Below the pieces are notes generated by a model. That model saw only the letters and a program-made list of their open reading frames with translations, searched no databases and was not told where the DNA came from. Below, piece by piece: positions 25,755 through 34,847 of a DNA stretch of 64,000 bases. The position numbers were made by a program, and so were the translations under genes. The stretch is from assembly GCA_028279885.1 (NCBI GenBank), contig JANQMX010000058.1:124001-188000 (forward strand), given 5' to 3'. Position 1 is the stretch's first letter, and each line of letters begins with the position of its first letter. This DNA is from Rhodovibrionaceae bacterium (GTDB lineage: Bacteria > Pseudomonadota > Alphaproteobacteria > Kiloniellales > DSM-21159).

Positions 25755-26456
25755 ATGCGCCGCTTCCTTCGCCCGATCGTTCGCCTCCTGCTGCTGCTGC
25801 TCGTCCTGGCGCTTTTGCTGCCGCCGGTGGTGATTGCGGCCTATCGCGTTGTTCCGCCGCCGGTTTCCACCCTGATGGTCTGGCGCCTGGCGGAAGGCTA
25901 CGGCTTGGACCGGGCCTGGCGGCCCATCGAAGAGATCTCGCCGCACCTGCCGCGCGCCGTCGTCGCGGCTGAGGATAACTTCTTCTGCCGCCACCAGGGC
26001 GTGGACTGGGCGGCGATGGAAGAGGCGATCGAGGGGCTCTTAGCCGGCGAGCGCACCCGCGGGGCCAGCACGATCTCCATGCAGCTCGCGAAGAACCTCT
26101 TTCTCTGGCCGGAAAGAAGCTACACGCGCAAGGTCTTGGAGTTGGTTCTTACCTTCAAGCTGGAAACGATCCTGCCCAAGGACCGGCTGCTCGAAATCTA
26201 CCTGAACGTCGTCGAGTGGGGGCCGGGCATCTACGGGGCCGAGGCGGCGGCCCAGCGCTACTTCGACAAGCCGGCGGCACGCCTGACGCAATTGGAGGCC
26301 GCCTTGATGGCCACCGCCCTGCCGAATCCCTTGCAGCGCAGTGTGGCGGAACCGAGCCGCTCGATGCTGCAGCGCGCCGCCGTCTACCGCCAGCGCATCG
26401 GGCAGCTCGGGCCTCTGCTCGACTGTTTGCCGAACCCCGCTCAGGGTAAGGGATGA
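25755..26456 (+). CDS. mtgA: Monofunctional peptidoglycan glycosyltransferase MtgA
   Basis: 233 residues. An N-terminal membrane anchor ([20 protein letters not shown]) is followed by a single GT51 domain. The conserved motifs are [17 protein letters not shown] (catalytic Glu), [24 protein letters not shown] in overlapping parts, [15 protein letters not shown] and [11 protein letters not shown]. It polymerises lipid II into glycan strands without a transpeptidase domain. Divergent from pyrB with a 77-base gap. Confidence 0.93.
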   Translation: MRRFLRPIVRLLLLLLVLALLLPPVVIAAYRVVPPPVSTLMVWRLAEGYGLDRAWRPIEEISPHLPRAVVAAEDNFFCRHQGVDWAAMEEAIEGLLAGERTRGASTISMQLAKNLFLWPERSYTRKVLELVLTFKLETILPKDRLLEIYLNVVEWGPGIYGAEAAAQRYFDKPAARLTQLEAALMATALPNPLQRSVAEPSRSMLQRAAVYRQRIGQLGPLLDCLPNPAQGKG

Positions 26457-26572
26457 ACGCCTAGACACGTCCGGCTTTCTCAATTGTCATGCTTGGGCGG
26501 CCCCGAGGTCCGCAGGACCAAAGGGGCCGTTCCGAGCATCCACGGAGCGGCTTGGCGCAGGCTGACAAGTGG

Positions 26573-26624
26573 ATCCTCGGGCCTCGGCCGCGTGTCTTCA
26601 ACACGGTCGGCCTCGCCCAAGGAT
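26573..26624. repeat. Long imperfect intergenic hairpin
   Basis: Between the convergent genes mtgA and the CoA-transferase, ATCCTCGGGC (26573-26582) pairs with GCCCAAGGAT (26615-26624), and the inner blocks GGCCG/CGGCC and CGTGT/ACACG close to a five-base loop near 26596-26600. No T-run follows, so it is more like a REP-type palindrome than a standard terminator, although it could stop transcription from either side. Confidence 0.6.
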
Positions 26625-26701
26625 GACGTCCTCAGAGAAACCCGCGAGCTAAGGGCTAAAACGCAATCGCACGTCGCATCTGGCCGGGAAACACACCAGG
26701 C

Positions 26702-27934
26702 TCAGATCGTACCCGCTTCGCGCAGGGCGGCGATCTCCTCCTCGCTGAGATCGAGCATCTCGGTCAGCACCTCGTCGGTGTGCTCGCCGGCCTTGGGGGG
26801 CGGCCGCTTGTAGTCGACGGGGGTGCGCGAGAACTTGATGGGATTGCCCATCATCTCAAGCTCGCCGCTCTCGCTGCCGGGGTAGGGCATCTTCATGCGC
26901 ATGCCGCGATGCAGAACGTGCGGGTCCTCGAAGACGCGTGCGAGATCGTTGACCGGGCCGGAGGGCACGCCGATCTCGGCCAGGCCGTCGAGCCAGGTGT
27001 CGAGCGGCTTCTGGGCGGTGACCTCCGGCAAAAGGGCGTAGAGCGCCTCCCGGTTGCGGACGCGGTTGGCATTGGTCTTGAAGCGCTCGTCCTCGGCCAG
27101 CTCCGGCACGCCGGCAAACGCACAGAAACGCTGGAACTGGGCGTCATTGCCGACCGCGAGAATGAAGTATCCGTCCGAGCAGGGCAGGACCTTGTAGGGC
27201 ACGATGTTGGGGTGCTCGTTGCCCTGGCGCCGCGGCACCTGGCCGCTCACCAGGTAGTTCATGCCTTCATTGACCAGCCAGGCGATCTGGGTGTCGAGCA
27301 GGGCGAGGTCGATATGCTGACCTTCGCCGGTCAGGTCCCGATGGCGCAGCGCCGCCTGGATGGCGTTGGCGGCGAAGAGGCCGCAGACCACATCGGCGAT
27401 GCCGACGCCGACCTTCACGGGCTCGCCCTCGGGCTCGCCGGTCAGGGACATGATGCCGCCCATGCCTTGGGCGAGATAATCGTAGCCGGCGCGTGGGGCA
27501 TAGGGGCCGGTCTGCCCGAAGCCGGTGATGGAGCAATAGACGATATCCGGCTTCACCTCGGCGACGGAAGCATAGTCGAGGCCGAACTTGGCCAACCCGC
27601 CGACCTTGAAATTCTCGACGAGCACGTCGCAGTGGGCGATCAGCCGCTTGGCCAGGGCTTGGCCCTCCGCTGTCGCAATATCGAGGGTCAGGGAGCGCTT
27701 GTTGCGGTTCGCCGAGAGGTAATAGGCGGCGGTGTCGCTGTCCTCGCCGTTCTCGTCCTTGAGGAAGGGCGGCCCCCATTTGCGGGTGTCGTCGCCGTGG
27801 CCCGGGCGCTCGATCTTGATGATTTCGGCACCGAGGTCCCCAAGGAGCTGGGTGCAGGTCGGGCCGGCGAGAATGCGGGTAAGGTCGAAGACCCGGAGGC
27901 CTTTCAAAGGACCTGTGCGGTCGGGAGCGGTCAT
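26702..27934 (-). CDS. CaiB/BaiF-type (class III) CoA-transferase
   Basis: 410 residues. The opening PLKGLRVFDLTRILAGPTCTQLLGDLGAEIIKIE (in parts, residues 8-42), the DYLAQGMGGIMSLTG block and VGVGIADVVCGLFAANAIQAAL carry the features of family III CoA-transferases. The Asp in GVGIADV corresponds to the catalytic aspartate that forms the acyl-CoA anhydride. Cytoplasmic. The acid substrate cannot be told from sequence; no dehydratase or decarboxylase partner is adjacent. An amidotransferase gene lies 35 bases upstream on the same strand. Confidence 0.88.
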   Translation of the reverse strand: MTAPDRTGPLKGLRVFDLTRILAGPTCTQLLGDLGAEIIKIERPGHGDDTRKWGPPFLKDENGEDSDTAAYYLSANRNKRSLTLDIATAEGQALAKRLIAHCDVLVENFKVGGLAKFGLDYASVAEVKPDIVYCSITGFGQTGPYAPRAGYDYLAQGMGGIMSLTGEPEGEPVKVGVGIADVVCGLFAANAIQAALRHRDLTGEGQHIDLALLDTQIAWLVNEGMNYLVSGQVPRRQGNEHPNIVPYKVLPCSDGYFILAVGNDAQFQRFCAFAGVPELAEDERFKTNANRVRNREALYALLPEVTAQKPLDTWLDGLAEIGVPSGPVNDLARVFEDPHVLHRGMRMKMPYPGSESGELEMMGNPIKFSRTPVDYKRPPPKAGEHTDEVLTEMLDLSEEEIAALREAGTI

Positions 27935-27969
27935 AGGTTACAAAAAGTACCGAGTGTTGTTGACAGGGG

Positions 27970-28710
27970 TTAGGTGGCCGGCACGGGGCTCCGGCTCTTT
28001 TCGGCCACCAGCGCCATGAAGCCTTTGTAGAGCCGGCGCGCATCGGCGTTGAAGCTGGTCATGTTGATGTCGACGTCATCCTTGAAGGTCGGCAGGGCCG
28101 CTTCGCCGATGGTCTTCTTCAGGGCCTCGATGTACTCCGGCACCGTTGCCCAGTCGTCGACCGTCTGCGACGTCACCTCGACATGGTACTGAAAGCCGTA
28201 GGCAAGCTCGCCGACCTTGATTGCCTGATAGGGGCAGACGGGGGAGCTGGCCAGGACTTGCGTGTCGGCTGGCGTCTCCAACACGGCGGCGCTGTGCCAC
28301 TGCAGCGCCTTGAAGCGCGGGGCGTTGCCGGATGTCAGCGGGTCGCTGCGGCCGGCCTCCGTCAGCTCGATGTCCAACACGCCGACCTCCGGCGTCGAAG
28401 GGCCGACCTTGCCGCCCAGCGCATCGGCAAGCAGCTGATGGCCGAGGCAGATGCCGAGGAAGGGCAGGCCGCGATCGACGATGGCCTCGCGGATGGCGGC
28501 CTTCTCGTCTTTCAGCCAGGGGTGCTCATCTTCCATCCAGGTGTCCATCGGGCCGCCCATGGCGACCAGGGCGTCGTAACCTTCGAGGGAGGGGATGGAC
28601 TCGCCTGCGTCCAGCTCGACCGCATCCCATTCGACGCCGTCTTCGGCCATGAAATCGCGGATGACGCCGGGATGCTCCAGCGGATGGTGTTGAAACACGA
28701 GGAGACGCAT
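27970..28710 (-). CDS. Class I glutamine amidotransferase-like protein
   Basis: 246 residues, a stand-alone GATase1 domain. The nucleophile elbow is LGICLGHQLLADALGG (Cys about 93), and the His-Glu pair is in FQYHVEVT (about 175-177). An oxyanion-hole-type MGGPMDTW precedes it. This is the family of GMP-synthase-like amidotransferases; stand-alone members include gamma-glutamyl peptide hydrolases and PuuD-like enzymes. The actual substrate is not evident. It is 36 bases from the ruvX stop on the same strand. Confidence 0.82.
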   Translation of the reverse strand: MRLLVFQHHPLEHPGVIRDFMAEDGVEWDAVELDAGESIPSLEGYDALVAMGGPMDTWMEDEHPWLKDEKAAIREAIVDRGLPFLGICLGHQLLADALGGKVGPSTPEVGVLDIELTEAGRSDPLTSGNAPRFKALQWHSAAVLETPADTQVLASSPVCPYQAIKVGELAYGFQYHVEVTSQTVDDWATVPEYIEALKKTIGEAALPTFKDDVDINMTSFNADARRLYKGFMALVAEKSRSPVPAT

Positions 28711-28746
28711 GGGCTGGCCCCTTGTTCTGCTGTGTCGTTGTCCGGC

Positions 28747-29208
28747 TCACGCCTGACGCTGTCTGGCGTCGAGAGCGCCCTGCAGGATATAGGCAGCCGC
28801 CAGTTTGTCGATGACTTCCGCGCGACGCATACGCGTCATGTCCTGCTCGTCGATCAGGAAGCGCTCCACCGCCCGGGTCGAAAGACGCTCGTCCCAGAAG
28901 GCAATCGGCAGGGCTATGCCGGCCAAGGACTCGAGGTTGCGGGCGAACTGCCGTACCGATTGGCAGCGTGGGCCTTCGCTGCCGTCCATGTTGATCGGCA
29001 GGCCGAGCACCAGCGCGCCCACCTTGCGCTCGGCAATGATCTCTTTCAGGCGCTCCATGTCCTTGGCGAACTTGCGGCGCCGGATGGTCTCCAGGGGCGA
29101 GGCCACGCTCTGGCTGGAATCTGAGACGGCGAGACCGATGGTCTTTTCGCCGATATCCAGCCCCAGCAGGCGGACGCCCCGCGGCAAATCCTCAAGCGGT
29201 GTTTCCAT
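28747..29208 (-). CDS. ruvX: Putative pre-16S rRNA nuclease / Holliday junction resolvase RuvX (YqgF)
   Basis: 153 residues from the ATG at 29208; an upstream TTG (29244) adds 12 residues lacking family similarity. The RNase H-like fold is shown by LLGLDIGEKTIGLAVSD with the catalytic Asp, VGALVLGLPINMDGSEGPR, and PIAFWDERLST and DKLAAAYILQGALD with the other acidic residues. The protein is implicated in 16S rRNA 5' maturation and/or recombination. It is divergent from gatC. Confidence 0.92.
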   Translation of the reverse strand: METPLEDLPRGVRLLGLDIGEKTIGLAVSDSSQSVASPLETIRRRKFAKDMERLKEIIAERKVGALVLGLPINMDGSEGPRCQSVRQFARNLESLAGIALPIAFWDERLSTRAVERFLIDEQDMTRMRRAEVIDKLAAAYILQGALDARQRQA

Positions 29209-29330
29209 GCTTTCCCGCAGCAGTCTTCCGGCCTTGCGCTGCAAGGCTTTGCGAGTAAGGTCGCCCGCGTCCGCGCCGAGCGCGGGACTCCGGATTTGGT
29301 TGCAGGAAAGACAGGACGGGGCAAGGCCGC

Positions 29331-29618
29331 ATGTCCATCGATAAGGATACCGTGACGGGCATCGCCAAGCTGGCGCGCATCCGGCTTGAGGAGGCTCAGG
29401 CCGACGCGTTGGTCGGTGAGCTGAACAACATCCTCTCCTGGGTCGAGCAGCTCGGCGAGCTGGATACCGAAGGTGTCGCGCCCATGACCTCGGTGGTCGA
29501 GCGCAAGCTGCCCCTGCGCGAGGACAAGGTGACCGATGGCGGCTATCCCGAGAAGATCCTGGCCAATGCGCCGGAGGCGGCCGATCCCTTCTTCACCGTG
29601 CCGAAGGTGGTGGAATGA
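29331..29618 (+). CDS. gatC: Asp-tRNA(Asn)/Glu-tRNA(Gln) amidotransferase subunit C
   Basis: 95 residues, standard length. The N-terminus ([20 protein letters not shown]) and the C-terminal [19 protein letters not shown] segment are typical. GatC stabilises the GatA-GatB complex that converts mischarged Glu-tRNA(Gln) (and Asp-tRNA(Asn)) to the correct aminoacyl-tRNA. The stop overlaps the gatA start by four bases. Confidence 0.95.
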   Translation: MSIDKDTVTGIAKLARIRLEEAQADALVGELNNILSWVEQLGELDTEGVAPMTSVVERKLPLREDKVTDGGYPEKILANAPEAADPFFTVPKVVE

Positions 29619-31099
29619 GCACGCTGACCGATCTGACGCTCGCCGAGGCGCGCGACGCGCTGGCCAAAGGCGAGCTCTCCTCGAAGGAGCTGACCGAGGC
29701 GCACATAGCTGCAGTAGAGCAAGTGCGGCCGCTCAACGCTTTCATCACCGAGACGCCGGAGCGTGCCATGGAGATGGCCGAGCGGGCGGACCAGCGGCGG
29801 GCCAGCGGCGAGGCTGGCGTGCTGGAGGGCATTCCTCTCGCCATCAAGGACCTCTTTTGCACCGAGGGCGTGCTGACCACCGCCGGCTCTCACATTCTCG
29901 ACGGCTTCACGCCGACCTACGAGTCGACCGTGACCGCGAACCTCTGGCGGGCCGGCGGGGTGCTGCTCGGCAAGACCAACCTGGACGAGTTCGCCATGGG
30001 CTCCTCCAACATGACCAGCTATCACGGGCCGGTCGAGAGCCCTTGGAAGCGCCGGGGCGATAACCGCAAGCTGGTGCCCGGCGGCTCCTCCGGCGGTTCG
30101 GCCACGGCCGTGTCGGCCCGCTGCGCCTTGGGCGCGACGGGAACCGACACTGGCGGTTCCATCCGGCAGCCGGCCTCCTTCACCGGCATTGTCGGCTTCA
30201 AGCCGACCTACGGCCGCTGCTCGCGCTGGGGCGTCGTCGCCTTCGCCTCCTCGCTCGATCAGCCCGGGCCCATGACGCGCACGGTGCGCGACAGCGCCAT
30301 CATGCTGCGCGGCATGGCGGGCTACGACCCCAAGGATTCAACCTCGGTCGATCTGCCGGTGCCGAACTATGAGGCGGCGCTGACCGGCGACCTGCGCGGC
30401 CTCAAGGTGGGTGTGCCGAAGGAGTACCGGGTCGACGACATGCCGCAGGAGATCGAGGATCTGTGGAAGGCAGGGATCGACTGGCTGAAAGCAGCCGGGG
30501 TCGAGATCAAGGAGATCTCCCTGCCGCACACCAAGTACGCGCTCCCGACCTACTACATCGTGGCGCCCGCCGAGGCCTCCTCCAACCTGGCGCGCTACGA
30601 CGGCGTGCGCTACGGCCTGCGGGTCGAAGGCGAGGGCGACCTCACCAGCATGTACGAGGCGACCCGCGGCGAGGGCTTCGGTCAGGAGGTCAAGCGCCGG
30701 GTGATGATCGGCACCTACGTGCTCTCCGCCGGCTACTACGACGCCTACTACAACAAGGCGCGGCGGGTGCGGACCCTGATCGCGGGCGACTTCAAGGGCG
30801 CCTTCGCGGAGGTCGATCTCATCCTGACGCCGACGGCCCCCTCGGAGGCCTTCGCCGAGGGTGAAAAGATGGACGACCCCATCGCCATGTATCTGAACGA
30901 CGTCTTCACCGTACCCTCCAGCTTGGCGGGGCTGCCGGCGATCTCGGTTCCCACCGGCCTCTCTGCCAACGGCCTGCCGCTCGGCCTGCAGCTCATTGGC
31001 CGCGCCTTCGACGAGGAGACGGTCTTTCGCGTCGGCGCGGTGCTGGAGGAGGCCTCCGGCTTCGACGCTTTGCCGGCCTGGCTCGCTGAGAGGTGCTGA
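29615..31099 (+). CDS. gatA: Asp-tRNA(Asn)/Glu-tRNA(Gln) amidotransferase subunit A
   Basis: 494 residues. The amidase-signature triad is complete: Lys78 in [12 protein letters not shown], cis-Ser158 in [10 protein letters not shown] and nucleophile Ser182 in [12 protein letters not shown]. The C-terminal [12 protein letters not shown] and [10 protein letters not shown] blocks are also family-typical. It hydrolyses glutamine and passes ammonia to GatB. gatB is not the next gene: it lies 3.7 kb downstream behind four minus-strand genes. Confidence 0.96.
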   Translation: MSTLTDLTLAEARDALAKGELSSKELTEAHIAAVEQVRPLNAFITETPERAMEMAERADQRRASGEAGVLEGIPLAIKDLFCTEGVLTTAGSHILDGFTPTYESTVTANLWRAGGVLLGKTNLDEFAMGSSNMTSYHGPVESPWKRRGDNRKLVPGGSSGGSATAVSARCALGATGTDTGGSIRQPASFTGIVGFKPTYGRCSRWGVVAFASSLDQPGPMTRTVRDSAIMLRGMAGYDPKDSTSVDLPVPNYEAALTGDLRGLKVGVPKEYRVDDMPQEIEDLWKAGIDWLKAAGVEIKEISLPHTKYALPTYYIVAPAEASSNLARYDGVRYGLRVEGEGDLTSMYEATRGEGFGQEVKRRVMIGTYVLSAGYYDAYYNKARRVRTLIAGDFKGAFAEVDLILTPTAPSEAFAEGEKMDDPIAMYLNDVFTVPSSLAGLPAISVPTGLSANGLPLGLQLIGRAFDEETVFRVGAVLEEASGFDALPAWLAERC

Positions 31100-31127
31100 A
31101 CAGCGGCGCTTCTATGAATCTCAGCGG

Positions 31128-32321
31128 TTACTGCCCCGTTTTGAGGAACTGCCCCCAGCGATACCAATAGAGGTCCCGATCGCCCGGGAAGAAGAGATCG
31201 TTCTTCACCCGCGGGTTGAGGGTCAAGGTGCCGGCCTCGATGACGGAGTAGAGCTTGCGGGCCAAGGCGACGTTCCTGTCGCGCCAGAGCGACACCAGAT
31301 ATCCGAACTCGAAAGGCACGGTGTTCCGGCACTTTAGGCCGATCGGGTAGCTGTCCGGCGCCTGCGGCTCCTCGCCGAAGAAGCACTGGGCGAGATACTT
31401 GGGGAAGTCGACCCCAGCATAGAGCGCCAGGTGGAGCGAGCCCCAGAACCTCAGGTTCATCTCCATCAGAGAGAAGGCGTCGCTTGTGGGATCCCAGCGG
31501 TACTCAACCATGGCCACGCCTTGCCAGCCGGTCCGCTCGAGCTTTGCTTCGGCGTCCCGGCAGATGGCTTCGTGCCACCAGGACTCGCGCAGGGATGAGG
31601 CGCCGCCCGTATGCGGCATCTCGTGCAGCCGGCGGTGCATGAAGCGGGCCTGGATGCGGTCGTTCCAGCGCAGGAAGAAGGCACCGACCCCGACACCGGG
31701 CGCGAAGCCCTGAACCACCGCCTTGCTATAGTCCTTGCTCAACGCCTCGAGCTGCGCCAGGGCCGTCTCGGCATCCGCGATGCGCAGCACCCGGTCGCCA
31801 GCCTCGCTGGATTTGGCGAAGAGGCCATCGCACTTGATGAACAGCGGCCGGCCAAGGGCGGACAGCGCCGAGAGGGACGGCAGGCCCTGCTCGAAATCGA
31901 CCAGAACGGTGGGAGGCAGGTGGGCCTTGTGCGGCTCCTCGCCGCTCATCAGACGCGCGAAGAGCCCGTACTTGCTCGACCGGCGACGTATGGTGCTGTC
32001 TTGGCTGGCGGGAAAGAGGTGGCTGAAGGGCGCGATGGCCGGATGCCCCTCCGGCGCGATGCCGCCGCCGGGCACGACCATCTCGATCTTCTGGCTGTCG
32101 ATGTAGTCGCTCAGCCAGGGGCCGAAGCCGGGGTCGTCGAGCGGTGGGTGGATAGCCCGCCGGGCTGCGAAGCGCGATTGGAGGCCGATGGCCGGCTCCG
32201 ACCCGGCGACCGCATGGACGCGGTAGCCGGCCCGGCCGAGCGAACGGATGACCCCCAGCGCCCCCATGGACTGGGCGCCTGCCACCATGATGTTGGTCGT
32301 CGCGGGGTCACGCGGCGGCAT
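31128..32321 (-). CDS. ATP-grasp family protein, probably surface-glycan related
   Basis: 397 residues from the ATG at 32321; an in-frame start at 32378 would overlap the upstream gene by 71 bases, whereas 32321 overlaps by 14. An N-terminal Rossmann-like preATP domain (NIMVAGAQSMGALGVIRSLG) is followed by an ATP-grasp core: LFIKCDGLFAKSS, AVVQGFAPGVGVGAFFL and the metal-binding MEMNLRFWGSLHLAL. These enzymes form acyl-phosphate intermediates and ligate carboxylates to amines or thiols. The gene forms an overlapping trio with a low-molecular-weight phosphatase and a polysaccharide deacetylase, so a role in envelope carbohydrate decoration is inferred. Confidence 0.8.
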   Translation of the reverse strand: MPPRDPATTNIMVAGAQSMGALGVIRSLGRAGYRVHAVAGSEPAIGLQSRFAARRAIHPPLDDPGFGPWLSDYIDSQKIEMVVPGGGIAPEGHPAIAPFSHLFPASQDSTIRRRSSKYGLFARLMSGEEPHKAHLPPTVLVDFEQGLPSLSALSALGRPLFIKCDGLFAKSSEAGDRVLRIADAETALAQLEALSKDYSKAVVQGFAPGVGVGAFFLRWNDRIQARFMHRRLHEMPHTGGASSLRESWWHEAICRDAEAKLERTGWQGVAMVEYRWDPTSDAFSLMEMNLRFWGSLHLALYAGVDFPKYLAQCFFGEEPQAPDSYPIGLKCRNTVPFEFGYLVSLWRDRNVALARKLYSVIEAGTLTLNPRVKNDLFFPGDRDLYWYRWGQFLKTGQ

Positions 32322-32907
32322 GGTCACCGGTGGCGCGATGGGCCCTCTCGCCGAGCTTGGCGCCGATGGTGCCGACACCGGAATCGAGGATATCGAGGCA
32401 GGTCTGCCAATAGTCGTCGGTCAGGCCATAGGGATCTTGCAGAAAGGCGCGCCGAGGTCTCGACCAGAGGCCCAGCAGCGTGACCTGTCCGGCCACCCCA
32501 GTCCCCAGCCTGGGCGTCAGGGAGGTGGCGTGTTCGGGCTCCATGCAGACGAAGAGGTCGCCGTCGGTCACCGAGAGTTCATCGAGCCGCTTGGAGCGAT
32601 GCAGCGACAGGTCGACGCCCCGCTGGGCCGCCAGTCTGACCCCGGCGTCATTGGCCGGCGTGCCGCTGGTCGCGTTCAAGCCGGCCGACGTTGCCGAGAG
32701 CCCCTGCTTCAGGGCCAGGGTGTGGGCATAGGCGCTGCGGCAGATGTTGCCGCGGCAGATGAAAATCAGCCGGTCGACGGCCGTCCAGTCGAGCGTCGTG
32801 TAGTCGCGGTAGGAACCGGCGTAGAGTCCCGCGTTGGCGCGCAGGTGAGACAGGAAGCCGATTTTGCGTCCGTAGCGCCGGTTGACCCAGCTTGCGTTAG
32901 CGGCCAT
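32308..32907 (-). CDS. Low-molecular-weight protein tyrosine phosphatase family protein
   Basis: 199 residues. The P-loop is CRGNICRS (Cys51 to Ser58), following the hydrophobic strand DRLIFI, and the acid residue is in LQDPYGLTDDYW. About 45 residues precede the domain, more than usual (NASWVNRRYGRKIGFLS). Bacterial homologues dephosphorylate tyrosine kinases or intermediates controlling polysaccharide export, or act on sugar-lipid phosphates. It overlaps its neighbours on both sides (11 and 14 bases), so the three genes are coupled. Confidence 0.87.
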   Translation of the reverse strand: MAANASWVNRRYGRKIGFLSHLRANAGLYAGSYRDYTTLDWTAVDRLIFICRGNICRSAYAHTLALKQGLSATSAGLNATSGTPANDAGVRLAAQRGVDLSLHRSKRLDELSVTDGDLFVCMEPEHATSLTPRLGTGVAGQVTLLGLWSRPRRAFLQDPYGLTDDYWQTCLDILDSGVGTIGAKLGERAHRATGDHAAA

Positions 32908-33925
32908 CCCCCGCGCTCCCCTGCAAGCGGGACTTGGCGCGCCGCAGGAGCTCCAGGAAGCCGGAAAGCTCAGCCTCGAACTCGAGCTGGCTCACGTCCT
33001 CACCGTCGAGCAGCCGCTTGAGCGCAAAGGGCGGGCTTTCCGAGCGCACCAGCCCGGTGTCGACAAGCGTGGCAGAGCGCACGCCGCTTTTCTGCAGATA
33101 GCCGTACATGGCTTCACTGTGTACCCCACTCGGGTAGCAAAAGTGTTGAAGACTGGAGTGTACGTAAGGGGCCAGCTTCTCGCGGTTGATCTCCACCTCG
33201 CTCGCCACGGTCTCGGGCGTGTGTACGTCCAGATGGTGCGTGTGCGTGTGAAGCTGGATGTCGAGGCCGTCCCGCTCGGCGGCAGCCAGTTCCTCGAAGG
33301 TCATGAAGCTGAATTGCCGGGAGGCGAGGATGGCCTCGCCGTCGAAGCCCAGCTTGTCCGCCAGGGTCCGGCAGAGCGCGCGGGCGTCCTCCTCGGAGGC
33401 CTGCGCCATGGCGGTGCTGATCTCCTCCACCGCGTTCTCTTTACCGGCCGGGTCGCTCAGGTCGAACCGGCATGGCCCGTCCAACTCCAATTCAAGGGTT
33501 TTGGCGGGCGACAGCGCAATCAGTGCCGGAACGAGAATGTGATACAGCGGTCGCTGCGATTCGATCGCGCCGGTATAGGCATAGAGCGTGGCAGGAAGCC
33601 CATGCTCGGCGAGGCTTGGGACCATGTGCTGATAGGTTCCGAACCAGCCGTCGTCGATGGTGATAACCACCGAATAGGGCTGAAAACCGCCGTTGTTCAG
33701 CTTGCTGACGCCTTCTTCCAGCGGGATGACGTGATACTTGGAGTCCGCGAGCCAAGCCATGCGCGCGCCGAACGTCTCCGGGTTCATAAAGAGATGGTTG
33801 CCGTAGTGACCGTCGAGAAACCAGATGCCGTGATAGCCCAGTATCCGCAGCTGGTTGCGGGTCAGCAGTCCGGACAGCCAAAAGAGGCCCGAGTATTTCG
33901 CCAATACCAGAACGAGGTTCTTCAT
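32897..33925 (-). CDS. Polysaccharide deacetylase (NodB-type carbohydrate esterase 4)
   Basis: 342 residues from the ATG at 33925; the longer frame to 33952 adds nine residues of no evident value. NodB motifs are visible: VVITIDDGWFGTY (catalytic Asp-Asp), the metal histidines in QLHTHTHHLDVH, and the CYPSG motif. Such enzymes deacetylate N-acetylated glycans; there is no clear signal peptide, but a hydrophobic N-terminus (LVLVLAKYSGLFWLSGLL) may anchor it. It is the first gene of the overlapping glycan cassette inserted between gatA and gatB. Confidence 0.85.
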   Translation of the reverse strand: MKNLVLVLAKYSGLFWLSGLLTRNQLRILGYHGIWFLDGHYGNHLFMNPETFGARMAWLADSKYHVIPLEEGVSKLNNGGFQPYSVVITIDDGWFGTYQHMVPSLAEHGLPATLYAYTGAIESQRPLYHILVPALIALSPAKTLELELDGPCRFDLSDPAGKENAVEEISTAMAQASEEDARALCRTLADKLGFDGEAILASRQFSFMTFEELAAAERDGLDIQLHTHTHHLDVHTPETVASEVEINREKLAPYVHSSLQHFCYPSGVHSEAMYGYLQKSGVRSATLVDTGLVRSESPPFALKRLLDGEDVSQLEFEAELSGFLELLRRAKSRLQGSAGDGR

Positions 33926-34045
33926 TTGGGTGACCGTCGCCCGCCGCGTCACTTAATACAACGAATCCTAGTAGGTTACGGGGGAGCCGAAGCAGAGGCA
34001 ACGGGGTCCCCACCTGCCGCGAATTCTACACGCTTTTCCTTCCCG

Positions 34046-34642
34046 CTAGGTGAAAATCAGGGCGACGGAAAGGGCCGTCAAGATGCCGAGGCTCATGTTG
34101 AAGGTCCTGAGGGCGCGGCGGGAGGAGAGCAGCCGGCCGATGGCGGTGCCGAAGCCGGCCCAGATGGCCGTGCTGGGAAAGGCGGCGAGAAAGAAGGCGG
34201 CGCCGACCATCAGCGCGTTGGCCAGCGGCGAGAGCTCTAGGCTGGAGAAGGCGCTGACCGCCCCGATACCCATGACCCAGGCCTTGGGATTGACCCATTG
34301 AAAGGCTGCGGCCTGCAGGAAGGTGAGGGGCTTGCCGCCGGCACGTCCCTCGCCCGGCCGCTCGGCGGTGGCGATGCGCCAGGCGAGATAGAGCAGGTAG
34401 GCGCCGCCGACCAGCTTGAGCGCCTCGTGCAATATCGGGACCTGTTGGAACACTGCGCCGAGCCCGAGGCCGATGGCGACCACCATGGCGGGGAAGCCGA
34501 GGCAGATGCCCAGCAGGTGAGGCAGCGTGCGCTTGAAGCCGAAGGTGGCGCCGGAGGCAGTGAGCATCAGGTTGTTCGGGCCCGGTGTGGCAGAGGCCGA
34601 GAAGCAGAACGCAAGAAGAGGGCCCAGAAGCTCGGGAGACAT
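34046..34642 (-). CDS. LysE/RhtB family exporter
   Basis: 198 residues from the ATG at 34642; the earlier in-frame start at 34699 adds a polar segment that would precede the first helix. Six hydrophobic segments, the signature CFSASATPGPNNLMLTASG, and FQWVNPKAWVMGIGAVSAF are family hallmarks. It exports amino acids or similar molecules. It is the second LysE-type gene in the window (the other is at 12137), and belongs to the minus-strand block between gatA and gatB, 120 bases from the deacetylase. Confidence 0.87.
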   Translation of the reverse strand: MSPELLGPLLAFCFSASATPGPNNLMLTASGATFGFKRTLPHLLGICLGFPAMVVAIGLGLGAVFQQVPILHEALKLVGGAYLLYLAWRIATAERPGEGRAGGKPLTFLQAAAFQWVNPKAWVMGIGAVSAFSSLELSPLANALMVGAAFFLAAFPSTAIWAGFGTAIGRLLSSRRALRTFNMSLGILTALSVALIFT

Positions 34643-34847
34643 CGCAAAGCGGTTCGAAGTTGATGCGTTTCCGAAAAGATGGCGTCCCAAGAAACCCAAG
34701 AAAACGAATAACTTGTCATAGGGACAATTCCATTTGGTCTAAAAAACAAACCGTCTGTAGGCGATGCTTTGGAGGGGCTGGCATGGCCAGCCCATGGGTG
34801 ATAGCTACCAGGATGTTGAATTCTCACGCTTTGGCAGGGCGAGCGGT
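34643..34847. other. Intergenic region upstream of gatB
   Basis: About 205 bases between the divergent LysE gene and gatB. It is locally AT-rich around 34700-34760 (ATAACTTGTCATAGG, then TCTAAAAAACAAACC), consistent with divergent promoters, but no -35/-10 pair is convincing. Confidence 0.4.
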
